In this document: positions 32,306 to 43,800 of the stretch, in pieces
Layout of the letters: every line of letters starts with the position of its first letter
Numbering within the stretch: the stretch's first letter is position 1
Source of the DNA: Galeopsis tetrahit
Lineage: Eukaryota > Streptophyta > Magnoliopsida > Lamiales > Lamiaceae
Direction: 5' to 3'
Assembly: GCA_963675135.1 (NCBI GenBank)
Contig: OY776124.1
Location: 20,768,066-20,832,065 of the forward strand
DNA: 64,000 bases
Notes under the pieces: generated by a model
What the model saw: the letters and a program-made list of their open reading frames with translations, nothing else
Told to the model about the DNA's origin: nothing
Database searches by the model: none
Position numbers and translations under genes: made by a program

Positions 32306-35002
32306 TCATCGGGTTGTTTGGTCAACTTGTCTGACCTTGTATACCTGTCTATTGAATGAGTAGATGAGTGCTCTGCTCCTTTTGTGGTAACTTGTCTGTT
32401 TCTTCTTTCTTCTTAGGACTGTACCATTCTCGTCTGGATCCATCCTGTAAGTAGGTTGCATAGGTACTCCAAAAGATTTACATGTCTTAATACCATACTT
32501 GTCTAGTAGATTACGAGTATACTTTGCTTGATTTATGAAAATCCCTTCTGGGGTCTGTTTTACTTGAAGTCCAAGAAAGTAATTCATTTCACCCATCATA
32601 GACATCTCAAATTTACTTTGCATGAGTGTTGAGAAACTTTCACTCAGTTTTTTGTTAGGTGATCCAAAAATGATATCATCTACGTAAATTTGGACGAGTA
32701 AAATGTCCTTCCCTTCTTGTCTTCTGAACAAGGTTCTATCGACCTTGCCCTTAGTAAAACCATTTTCTAATAGAAATTGCGAAAGAGTATCGTACCAGGC
32801 TCTTGGAGCTTGCTTTAGTCCATATAAGGCCTTCTTTAATTTGTATACCTGGTTACCTTTGACTTCGAAACCTGGGGGTTGTTCAACATACACTTCTTCC
32901 GCAAGAATACCGTTAAGAAATGCACTTTTAACATCCATTTGATATACAGTAAATTTCATGTAAGCAGCATGTGCAAGGAACAATCGAATAGCTTCTAGTC
33001 TAGCAACAGGAGCATATGTTTCATCATAATCTATGCCTTCAGCTTGTGAGTAGCCTTGGGCGACTAGTCTAGCCTTGTTACGAACAACTACATCATTCTC
33101 ATCTTTCTTATTCTTGAAAATCCATCGAGTGCCAACTACATTATGATGTTTAGGTCTATCAACAAGTTCCCAGACGTCATTTCGAACAAACTGATTCAAC
33201 TCGTCTTGCATAGCAATGATCCAATTACTATCAGCTAAAGCCTCTTTAATGGTTTTAGGCTCGATAGATGAGAGGAAACAACACCAGCAAAACAGAGATG
33301 GACTAGGTTGTTCTTGTGACTGAAAGAGTTGTCGTCTAGTCTTTACACCAATAGTAGAGTCACCAATGATATTTTCAGCATCATGAGCAGATTTCCATGT
33401 TTTTCTAGTCTTTGTAAGCATAGTATCATCATCTAGATCGGTTATAGCGTCGTGCATGTCAACATCATTTATATTATCAACAGATTTACCTGGAGTAGAT
33501 GAGTCAACTAGAGCAGGCATGTCTATTGGTCTAGTAGACTTACCTTGAGCACTTACCCTTTCCTTGTCATCAGATTCGAGGGCTTTCATGAATGGATTGT
33601 ATGCTTGAACGGATTCATATACCTCTGAGTCTTTGTCAGATTCGATAGTTAGCTTAGTAGCTTTCTCACTGATCTTGTTGGCAGACGAGTCCTGTTGAGA
33701 TTCTTCGAAAACCACATGTGGTGTTTCTTCCACACAAAGGGTTGAGTAGTTGAATACTCTAAATGCTTTCCTAGTCGAGGAGTATCCTAAGAATATCCCC
33801 TCGTCTGCTTTAGCATCGAATGCATTCAACTTGCTTTTCCCATTGTTATGGATGAAACATTTACAACCAAATATATGAAAATATGAGACTCTGGGTTTTC
33901 TACCTTTCCATACCTCATAGGGCGTCTTACCTAGTGCTTTATTGATAGCACTTCTATTTTGTGAGTGGCATGCAGTATTGATAGCTTCTGCCCAAAACTT
34001 CTGAGGCGTATTATACTCTGTCAGCATGGTCCTGCAGGCCTCCTTAAGAGTTCTGTTCCTTCGCTCTGCTACTCCATTTTGTTGTGGTGTCCTTGCTGCA
34101 CTAGTAAGGTGCTGGATGCCATGCTTAGAACAAAATTCTTTAATATAGCAGTTAATGAATTCAGTACCCTTGTCACTACGGATCTTGACAATTGACTGAT
34201 TCTTCTCAACCTGTAACTTCTTCAACAGATCAGGCAAAAGTTTTTGTGTATCACTCTTCTTGTGTAAGAAGACTACCCAAGTGAACTTAGAATAGTCATC
34301 TACCACAACAAGTGTGTACCTTCTACCATTCAAAGTTGGAGGAGTTATTGGGCCATGTAAGTCCATATGTAGAAGTTCAAGAACTCTACTTGTTGAGAGG
34401 GATGGAATAGATTTGAAGGAACCTTTTACCTGTTTACCTTTCTGACAGGACGTGCATACATGTGACTTGTAGTAGACTTCATTGGGAATGCCTTCCACAA
34501 GGTAGTCTCTGGCTATCTTATTAAGAACCTTAAAGTTTAGATGACAGAGGCGTCTATGCCAGAGCCAGCCAAGTTCTTTAGGATTCTTAGTAAGTAGACA
34601 GGTGTCCCTCGGACAACTGTTCCAGTTCACTATGTACACACTTCCTTGTCTTATGCCGACTAGTAGGACTGTGTGTGTTCTTTTGTCAATGATTTCACAT
34701 TTGCGACTCTTGAACTGCACCTTGTATCCACGATCACAGAATTGTGAAACAGAGAGTAAATTGTATTTCAGGCCTTCAACATAAGAGACATCTTGGATCT
34801 CTATGTCTCCATTCCGAATGTAACCGAATCCTTTGGTAACAGCAGTGGAGCTATCACCAAATATTACTTTTGGTCCTTCTTGCTCATGGTAGCTTGATAA
34901 GAGAGTCTTGGTACCAGTCATGTGGTGCGAACAGCCACTGTCTATGTACCAAGTTTCTCCTATTGAGCCACCCTTCTTGTATAGATCGAGTCGACCCTGC
35001 AT
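32306..35002 (-). pseudogene. pol: Pol of S3, RNase H deleted
   Basis: An open frame of 898 codons contains protease (DSG near residue 20), integrase with the DDE triad in the S2 context, and RT including YVDD. After the RT motif YRMDPDE the similarity to S2 pol stops: about 0.7 kb that encodes the end of RT and RNase H is missing, and the frame runs through former spacer sequence to 32306. The site corresponding to the first S2 nonsense codon is TGC (Cys) here. The first ATG of the frame (ATGCAGG) differs from that of S2, where the same place reads TTGCAGG; the S2-type ATG upstream is followed at once by TAA in S3. Confidence 0.9.
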
Positions 35003-35037
35003 TAGATGATATTACATAATTTAGGTACCCTCCTTAT

Positions 35038-37557
35038 TTATTGGGGTCCTGGGGGGTTAGTCGAGTTCAATGGAATCCAAATGTACATTGGAGTCCTGAA
35101 CAAGTTTGATCTTCTGAGTTTTCGACCATATTTGTTGCAAAATAAGACCTTGTTGTCCTTATCTGGCCTATCAGTCGAGTTCGGGTCTACTCTTTGGAGA
35201 TAGCCTTTCGACTTGATCTCTACTTGAGCAGGCACTTGTCTATGATAGTCAGAGTAGGGTTTGTATGCATTAGGTCCATACGGTTTATAGACATGTTTAG
35301 GTCTTTCTTCTCCTTTGATATCATATGACAAAGGTGGAGGATATAGAACAGCTTGTGTACGATATTTTGAACCTTCTTGTCTAGGTCTAGACGAGTGGAG
35401 TTGAGACTGCCTTATGAAAGGAGGTCTAGACTCTTGTCGTCTAGTCTGTACTTGTCTAGTACCAGTCTCCTCGGGATACCAATCCTCGTATCTGACCTGG
35501 TTGGATCGTCTACGATTAGTGGTCCTTGGAAGATTAGTTCTAGGTTGAACAAGCTTGTTATTACCATTCTTTTTACCTCCTTTGGTAATTGGAATGTTAA
35601 CTCGAGCTTGTTTTGGTACAGTACCTTTAGATGGAGTATCAATATCGTATAACATTGGTCCTTTTCCTTTATCATTAGTCAAAGAGCTTGAGATGAAAAT
35701 AGTAGAGTTCTTAGGAACTAGAGTAGACGAGCTTGATGTCTCAGCACCTATGCCTGTCTTGTCAGTAGGAGCCCTATACCTATCTGACAGTTCAAGGTTA
35801 ACCTTAGAAGAGTTAACCAGGTCAGTAAGTTTAAGGTCTAGAGTGACAACCTCGGTTTCTAAGAACTTATTACGTTCTTCAAGCTTTTTGCACTTGCTGT
35901 TTAAAACATTGAATTCATGTTTCTCAGTAGCATGTGTCTTAAGTAGGTCTTGATACAACTTGTCTGTCAATGCACACTTGTCTTTGAGTTGACTCAACTC
36001 TTCTTGCAAGCGTTCATTTAGGACTGTTATATTAGGATCTACTTTAGACTGAGCTTCCTTAAGATCAATGATTTCTTGTCTTAAAATGATGTTTTCGTCA
36101 CTGACTTCAATGATTGCCTTGTTGGCAAGTAGGAGGTCGTCTTCAACTGCACTAGTAGAGTGCTGAAGGCTACTCCCTACTTTGCTACTGGCAGTATCAC
36201 TTTCATCAGATTCTGATTCATCACAAGATTGAAAAGACGTAGCAGATGATACCTCTTGGTCGATTTTAGCCATACAGCATAGACCATCATCTACTATGAA
36301 GGCTTCATCGTGATCTGGTTCAGATGGGTAGCTAGATGAGGATGATGGCAACTCGTCTGAGTCAGAATCAGAGTCATCATTGGCCACCATTGCCTTCTTA
36401 CCACGGTTGTATCTTGTCTCCCTTCGTGCTTTGCGTTCTTCACGATCATCAGTACTCAGGTCTGGACATTCATATATGTAGTGACCTGGCTTTTCACAGT
36501 TATAGCACAAGAGATCATTAGTAGCCTTTTTAATAGGAGAGTTATTCCTTCATTTATCACGTCTATCAGAACGTGTAATCTTCCTACCATCAGACTCTCT
36601 ATCTTGTCTGTTACCTTTCGAGACTTCGTCTCTCCTTTCGGACGAGTTTCGGTCTCGTCTGGTCTCAGACGAGTTCTTAGAAGCAGACCCTCTATGCTCT
36701 CTATAGAACTTCTTATATCTTCCGAAGCGTTTGTTCAGCCTATCAAACTTTCTAACCATGAGGCTTACCTGATCCTTCAGACTAAGATCAGTATCTAACT
36801 CGTCTTTCACAGAAGTAGACCTAGTCTTAGACTTCGACCTGTCTACCTTAGACGAACTAGCCTTAAAAGCAACGTTCTTAGATACAGCATGTTCTCTGTC
36901 ACTACTTACTATAGGTTCATCTTCGTCTAAATCAAACTCATGGGCCTTTAGAGTTTGAAACATGGTTTCTGCTGTCCACACATCTATATCTTGGGTATTC
37001 TTAACAAGCATTTTTACTATTTTCCATCGACTATCAAGGCTTTTGAGAATCCTAAGATTGATTTCACGTGGATTATAAGATTTACCAAGGACTTCCAAGT
37101 CATTCATGATTTTGGTAAAACGAGTATCCAACTGGTCTATAGTTTCGCCAGCTTTCATATGAAATGATTCAAATCTTTGGACCGCAGTGGAAAGCTTGCT
37201 TTCTTTGATTAGGGATGTTCCTTCACAAATGATAGCTAAGCGATCCCACATTTCTTTGGCAGTTTTACATTTTAACACTTTTCCCAGATACTCATTAGGA
37301 AGAGTGTGTAAGATGTAATTCTTGGCCAAGCTATCCAAATTATTCTGTCTCATTTCTTCTGATGTTAGTTCTGACCTTGGTTTCTTGACGAGTGTACCCA
37401 CGGGTTGATTTGTGTCAAGGGCAGCAGTATTGGGGATCATGGTCACTATCGGACCTTCAGTGATGACGGAGATCATTAAGTCGTGAGTGGAACTGAAGAT
37501 GGCTTCCATCCTTAGCTTCCAATAGTCATAGTCTTGAACCTGGAACTTAGGTAACTT
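35038..37557 (-). pseudogene. gag: Gag of S3, start lost and one nonsense codon
   Basis: Full-length homologue of S2 gag. The expected start at about 37557 reads ATA instead of ATG; the next in-frame ATG is 37509 (MEAIF). TGA at 36550-36552 replaces CGA (Arg), just before the CCHC zinc knuckle (CYNCEKPGHYIYEC). The downstream part, knuckle and coiled coil included, stays open to 35038. The stop and the following junction, with GTACCTAAA and TGCAGG, match S2. Confidence 0.9.
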
Positions 37558-37733
37558 GTTAGCACTAATTTCGAGAGATATGATTCAAGAAGATACGAAT
37601 ATCACAGTATAGTATCAAGAAACAGATGTTTTCAAGTTCAGCGATAAAGAACACGTAAGAGCACGTATAGACACGGACCAAGACTTCACCCAAGTCTTGA
37701 GTTGGTTATCAAGAAACAGCAGTTCGTAAACTA

Positions 37734-37747
37734 CTGCTCTGATACCA
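37734..37747 (-). other. primer-binding site of S3 (tRNA-iMet)
   Basis: On the minus strand TGGTATCAGAGCAG, two bases inside the 5' LTR. Confidence 0.95.
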
Positions 37748-37749
37748 CT

Positions 37750-39019
37750 TGTAGGTCCCTAAGTTGAGTTAATATCGAGGGAAGCTAAAGAAAATGTCTA
37801 GAGGGGGGTGAATAGACTTTTCTAAAATCTTTCGATATATCAGAATTACAATGTGCGGAATACGAAATTAACAATGAGCCCAATTAAAGATTATACTCAA
37901 CTTATTCGAGAAATCTGTTTCAGTAGTTTACTCAACTAGTCTTGTTCAGTTATGTATGTTTAACAAGTAAACAATTAATCAATTCAAACAAACAAAACAG
38001 TAAAGTAAATCAACCACGAGATTTATAGTGGTTCGACAACTTGTCTACATCCACTCTCACAAACCCAGTTGTGAAATTCTTATCAACTCTTCCAATCGAG
38101 CAATATGTTCTTGTAGCTTTAAGTCCCAAGAAATAAGACTTAGATCTTCTTGATTATATCTCCAGATATATCTTCGATCTTACTAGCTATTTTACAAGTA
38201 ACTAGCAACTTGAAACAGTAAACGAAAATAAAACTTCTCTTCGTTCAGTAGTAGCCTTCTTCGATCTTCACTTGTCTTGCGTAGCTTCACTTTCTGAACT
38301 TCAATCTCTGAGAGAAACTTCGAACAATTCTTCAGTATGTAGCTTCAGTATCTGTATTTTCAGTAGTCTTTGAATGATAAACACCTTGAGGTATTTATAA
38401 ACTCTAGAAATCAAGAACTCAGTTAGTTGTAACCAACTTTTCTTGAAAACTAACTTCTAACTGAAACTTCTTATCCTTTCGCACATTTCTTCGGTTAATT
38501 AGTTATTCCTTAACTAACTCCTTCAATTTTATCTTCAACATACGTTTCTGTAACTAACTTCAATCTTCTTGTCTTGTTGAGTCGTACCTGTCTTGCGTAG
38601 TAGTAGACTTCTTCAGATTACGACATAAAACTAATCTAGTCCTATCCTCTAATCCTAACAAGACTATTACATTACATTAAGCTCTTGTTTACAAAGTTTA
38701 GTCAACTTATAAAACTATACAAAGAATCTATCTATTACATTTAAAAACATGAGCTCTATACAACAATTATTCATAGCTCAATAACAATCTTAACATATAC
38801 AAATAACAAAATTGAAGTACTTATAAATCGTACTTATCTTTCAATAATACTAGTACTTGTCTTGTGAATTCTACTGATCTGTTCAAGATGACTTCAACTT
38901 AACTAGACTAGATCAGTCAATACTTAGAAAATATTCAAGTCTTCTTTTTGGCTTATCAAAACTTCATCTTTTATCTTTTATCATCATTTAGGACTTGTTC
39001 TAGGATTCATATCCCAACA
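37750..39019 (-). repeat. 5' LTR of S3 (1270 bp)
   Basis: Pairs with 26335-27605. Differences noticed include ACTTATTCGAGAAATC here against ACTTAATTAGAGAACTC, plus several single transitions. TATA box complement at 38392-38399. Confidence 0.95.
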
Positions 39020-39024
39020 TGTAT

Positions 39025-39340
39025 AAATAGATTAATTGGAGGTCGTACTTCCTGATTAATTAAACATAAGGAACAATTCGAACTAGATTGGTCGTATCAT
39101 TGATTTATGAATAAGATTTAATATTAGATTGAGATCATCGTTGATTAATTGACACAATCAACTGTTTGTTTGTGTGTAAAAATACAAGGCTGTGTTTGGT
39201 TGGGTGGATTTTAACTTATGGATTTCAAATCCACAACCCAAATCCATTCTACATGTTTGGATTATGAATGAACTTCAAATACTTAGATTTGTGTCTACAC
39301 ACTTTTTAGTTAAAATTGTGAGATATTTCAAATCCTCACT
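39025..39340. other. intergenic, possible MITE end
   Basis: Continuation of the sequence interrupted by S3. At about 39187 GGCTGTGTTTGGTTGGGTGG resembles a common plant MITE terminus, followed by short inverted words (GGATTT...AAATCC). S4 inserted about 150 bp further on, so the other end may lie outside the window. Confidence 0.35.
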
Positions 39341-40012
39341 TGTTGGGAATAAAATGATAAGTTTTGATTATGATACCAAAACCCCTTAAGACATGCCAAA
39401 TAAGATAAGTCAAAATAAAATGAACATGTTTCAGGAATGTTGGAACATGTAGCTTAAGGCTAGTTGAGAAGCTGAAATGTTAGGCAGCTCTTAGTATATT
39501 AGATGCACAAGTTGAGGGGGAACACATGCCTAGAAGATCACTGAATCAAGTCCCCTCAAGGCTCAAAGTCAAAACATGACATTAAAGTCTGCTGAAATGG
39601 CCAAGTAGACAACTGTGCTGAACAAGGACAATTGTGCTGATCAAGTCTAAATCAATTGCATGACAACTTTACTGAGAATCAAGCTTATGGAATACATCAA
39701 GGAGACCAAGTCTATTGATACACAAGTCACAAGCTAAGAAGAAGTGTCCAGAAGAGTTGTCCCAGCAGGATTGAACCAGAACAGTTTGAAAAACAAGCCC
39801 AACTGTGCTGATAAGGTCAAGACTACTGATTCAAAGTCATGAATGCTCAAAGATCATCAAGAGATACTCATGTGAAGAGCTAGAGCCAAGTCATCTGAAG
39901 TGCTAAAGCCAACATTGCTGATAAGCAAACTCTGCTGATTCTGATAAGCAGAATTCTCCAAGTGATAAGGAATGTTGTCCTTATCATAGGATCAATCATC
40001 AGAAGTGATGTC

Positions 40013-40819
40013 TGTGAGGTTTATCTCAAATCCTCCTAGACTAGACGAGTGCTACTCGTCTTGTGAAGATCAGGTAGATTCTACTCTACTACTGTACTCG
40101 TCTGTTGGGCAGATCAGTCGAGGTACTTAGTCGATAGAAGTCTTCTGAAGGACTCAGCTGTTGAGCGTATCAGCTGGTGGAGTCAGGCAAGTTAACTCAG
40201 ACCAGATCAGATGAGTTGGAGGAGTCCAAACAGATGAGATGGGTGTTGCGAAGGACAAGACGAGTTGGGAAGACCAGACAAGTAGAGGTCTGACCAGACT
40301 AGTTGAGTTCTGTTAGCAGGGTTAATTTTTGGCTAAGTATGGAGTCGTCTTGTCTTGCGAAAACAAGTGAAGGGCAAGGAGGTCAATTCAGATTGGGTCA
40401 CGCGAGAAGTGTGAGTTTGTTACATGGTTGTAACAGAATCCACGTGGCAATCCTCACACGTTCCATGCACGCTGCAATCATCCTTGGCAGCCTATAAATA
40501 CCCCATTACTTGTAATTGTAATTCTTGACGCATACGAGCATTCGTTTTGAGAGTTGAGAGTTCACGAGCGAAGTGAGGATAAATCCCTTTCCGAGTGATG
40601 AGTGTTTGTAAACATCTCTTATACTAATCAAATTGAAGTCGTGTGTCCAGTGGATGTAGATCACGTTGATCGAACCACTTAAATCTTCTTGTGCTCTGTT
40701 TTTCGTTTTCGTTTATATTTGTGAATTGCCATGCTTTCGTTGGATTGAATATTGGTCGATTATTTTGCTTGTGATTGGAGACGTCTAATCGGAGTCGAAT
40801 ATCATTGACAATCGTAACA
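40013..40819 (+). repeat. 5' LTR of T1 (807 bp)
   Basis: TGTGAGGTTTATC ... ATCGTAACA. Contains an AGACGAGT-GCT-ACTCGTCT hairpin (40043-40061), further ACTCGTCT words, a G-box and a TATA box. Confidence 0.97.
40441..40500 (+). promoter_or_regulatory. core promoter of T1 with G-box and TATA box
   Basis: CACGTGGC at 40441-40448 (G-box/ABRE-like; CACGTG core) lies 45 bp upstream of TATAAATA (40493-40500). A CACACGTTCC lies between. In plants CACGTG is bound by bZIP and bHLH factors of light, ABA and stress responses; regulation of T1 in that way is inference. The 3' LTR has the same arrangement, with TATA at 45472-45479. Confidence 0.65.
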
Positions 40820-40821
40820 AT

Positions 40822-40836
40822 TGGCGCCGTCTGTGG
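40822..40836 (+). other. primer-binding site of T1
   Basis: TGGCGCCGTCTGTGG follows the LTR after two bases. It is not the iMet type. Its first nine bases match, as I recall it, the complement of the plant tRNA-Asp 3' end; alignment to tRNA 3' ends would settle this. Confidence 0.6.
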
Positions 40837-40891
40837 GAATCGGAAACGAGAGGAATCGATTGTCAACCATTAATCAATTGCCAGATCGAAG

Positions 40892-43800
40892 ATGGAGAAT
40901 TCGACCAAGTATAATATTGAAAAGTTCTCAGGCACGGGTGACTTTGGGCTGTGGAGAGTCAAGATGCAGGCTCTCCTAGAACAGCAAGGCTTGTTCGACG
41001 TGCTCGAAGAGTCTACAGCCCCAGCTGAGGAATCTGCCTCCGTTGCTGCTGAAAGGAGCAAGATGCTCAGGAAAGCTCGAAGCACTATTCTACTCTGCCT
41101 TGGTGATAAGGTTCTGAGAGAGGTGGCTAAAGAGAAATCCGCGAAAGAGGTCTGGGACAAGCTAGGTAAACTTTACATGGTTAAAACCTTAGCTAACCGT
41201 CTCTATTCGAAACAGAAGCTGTATGCCTTCAGAATGGTGGATGACAAACCCATTCCGGATCAACTTGATGAGTTCAATAGAATTCTTGATGATCTAGAGA
41301 ATTTAGATGTCAAGTTAGAGGAAGAGGATAAGGCTCTGATTCTATTGAGTGCTCTCCCTAAGTCCTTTGAAATCTTAAAGGATACCATCTTGTATGGTAG
41401 GAAGGAAAGTATTACATTGGAGGATGTAATGCTGGCTGTCAAGTCCAAGCTGCTGCACAACAAGACGTCTCAAGCAGACAAGGTCAGTAGCGGAGAAGGA
41501 TTGGCAATCAGAGGTGGCCAGAAGCGATCTGGTGCCAAGAAGGGGTCTAGTCAACCCAAAGGAGCTGATAAGGGAAAATCAGTTGTGTCCAATCAAGGTG
41601 AAGCAGTGTGCTACCATTGCAACAAGCCTGGGCACTATAAGAATGCTTGTCACAAATACAAGCAGTTCTTGAGGAAATCTGGTGCCAATACCTCTAATGA
41701 CAAGAATCAAGCTAATCAGACTCAAGTTGAGAAGGAGCAAGAAGGCTATGAGTCTGCTCAAGCGCTAACCATCACATCCTCTACAGAACAGCAAGCATGG
41801 ATCCTTGATTCAGGGTGTTCTTTCCATATGACTCCAAGACGAGATTGGTTTCATGACTTCAAGCAACAGAAGGGCGGTTCTGTTCTGCTTGGGAATGATC
41901 ACACTTGCAAAGTTGTTGGAGAAGGTAGTGTTCACCTGAAGATGTTCGATGGGGTAGTAAGAATACTCAAGAGTGTTAGGTACGTACCTGAACTCAAGAG
42001 AAATTTGATCTCACTTGGGATGTTGGATTCTATGGGCTATAAATTCCAGTCGGCTGATGGAGAGCTCAGTGTGTCAAAAGGGGAGCTGACTGTCCTGAAA
42101 GGTGAGAGAAGGAGTGATCTCTACTTTCTTAAGGGAGAAACAGTAGCTGGTAGATCAGATGTAGCGGAGGTGCAAGACAACTCGATGTTGTGGCACAAAA
42201 GACTAGCTCACGTAGGCGAGAAGGGTCTAGTGGAGCTGTCTAAGAAAGGTCTACTTGGCAAAGACAAGATCACTCAACTCGACTTGTGTGAGTCTTGTAT
42301 TCTTGGTAAGTCCAAGAGACTTAAGTTTGGTAAGGGTGTTCACTCTACCAATGGGATCATGGACTACGTCCATTCTGATCTATGGGGGCCAGCGAGGAAT
42401 CAGACGAGGTCTGGTGGAAAATACTTCTTGTCTATCATAGACGACTACTCAAGAAAGGTGTGGGTGTCTATTCTCAAGTCGAAGTCAGAAGCATTTGAGA
42501 AATTCAAGGAATGGCTCATTGAATGTGAAAATGTCACAGGCAAGACTCTCAAATATTTGAGAACTGATAATGGTCTGGAGTACCTATCAGACGAGTTCAA
42601 TGCGTTCTGCAAATCGAAGGGAATAGTACGGCATAGGACTGTGCCAGGGACCCCTCAGCAAAACGGAGTAGCTGAGAGGATGAACCAGACACTACTTGAG
42701 AGAGTCAGGTGTATGTTGAACTCGTCTTGTCTGCCAAAGGTGTTTTGGGGAGAGGCAGTGTCTACTGCAGCCTACTTGATAAACAGAAGTCCGTCCTCGG
42801 CTGTGCAGTACAAAACCCCAGAGGAGTTGTGGTCTGGACGTGCAGCCGATTACAATCATTTGAAGGTATTTGGATGTCAAGCTTATGCTCATGTCAAGCA
42901 AGATAAGCTTGAGCCTCGAGCATTGCGATGCGTGTTTGTTGGGTATCCTTCTGGCGTGAAAGGATACAGGTTATGGTGCCTCGAAGCTGGGATGCAGAAA
43001 TGTATAATCAGTAGAGATGTTACGTTTGATGAGAGTCGGATGCCTCTATCAGAACAGACTAGTACGAGTACTAGTGCAGCTGATAACCAACCAGACGAGA
43101 CACAAGTCGAGGTGGAGCAAGTTGACTCCACAAGACCAGTTGGAGATGATATTGATCCAGATGAGGAGGGCGATCCTCAAGGCGAGAATGATCTTCAACA
43201 TTATCAGCTGGCACGGGACAGAACCAGACGAGAAGTCCACCCACCTCAGAGGTACGGTCAAGCTGACATAGTCTCATTTGCATTATGTGCAGCTCTTGAG
43301 GTGGAGTCTCTGGAGCCAAAGTCTTATTCAGAAGCCATTAGCTGCCACGACAAGGAGAAGTGGATTGTTGCTATGGAGGAGGAGCTGCTTTCTTTGAACA
43401 AGAACCAGACATGGGAGATTGTTCAGAGGCCCAAGAACAAGAAGTTGGTTGGGTGCAAGTGGATCTATAAAAAGAAGGTGGAGGCTCAGAGGGGTGGCAG
43501 ACTTAGATACAAGGCGAGGCTTGTAGCTAAGGGATTTACACAGAAAGAAGGTATCGATTTCAATGAAATCTTCTCACCTGTTGTGAAGCATTGTAGCATC
43601 AGAATCTTGTTAGCTATGGTCGCTCAATATGAATTGGAGCTACATCAGATGGATGTGACCACAGCTTTCTTACATGGATCTCTAGACGAGAGGATCTACA
43701 TGAAGCTACCAGAAGGGTTGGACATAGAAGAAGGGGAAGACAAGGTCTGTCTATTGAAGAAGTCCCTCTATGGCCTCAAACAAAGCCCTAGACAATGGTA

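Larger units (their letters stand above)
26335..39019 (-). mobile_element. Sirevirus S3, complete ends, same family as S2
   Basis: A 12.7-kb element in minus orientation with target duplication TGTAT (26330-26334 and 39020-39024), LTRs of 1271 and 1270 bp, iMet primer site and polypurine tract. Coding regions are close to S2, but the LTR ends differ (terminal TGTAGG read on plus). About ten differences between its two LTRs were noticed, so it is older than S2. Gag has lost its start codon and has one nonsense codon. RNase H is deleted. The third ORF has one nonsense codon. It is therefore non-autonomous. Confidence 0.95.

Noticed and set aside
40303..40497. 64-codon ORF in the T1 LTR, repeated at 45282-45476
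   Set aside because: It is present twice only because the LTRs are identical; it overlaps the promoter and TATA box and has no coding features.
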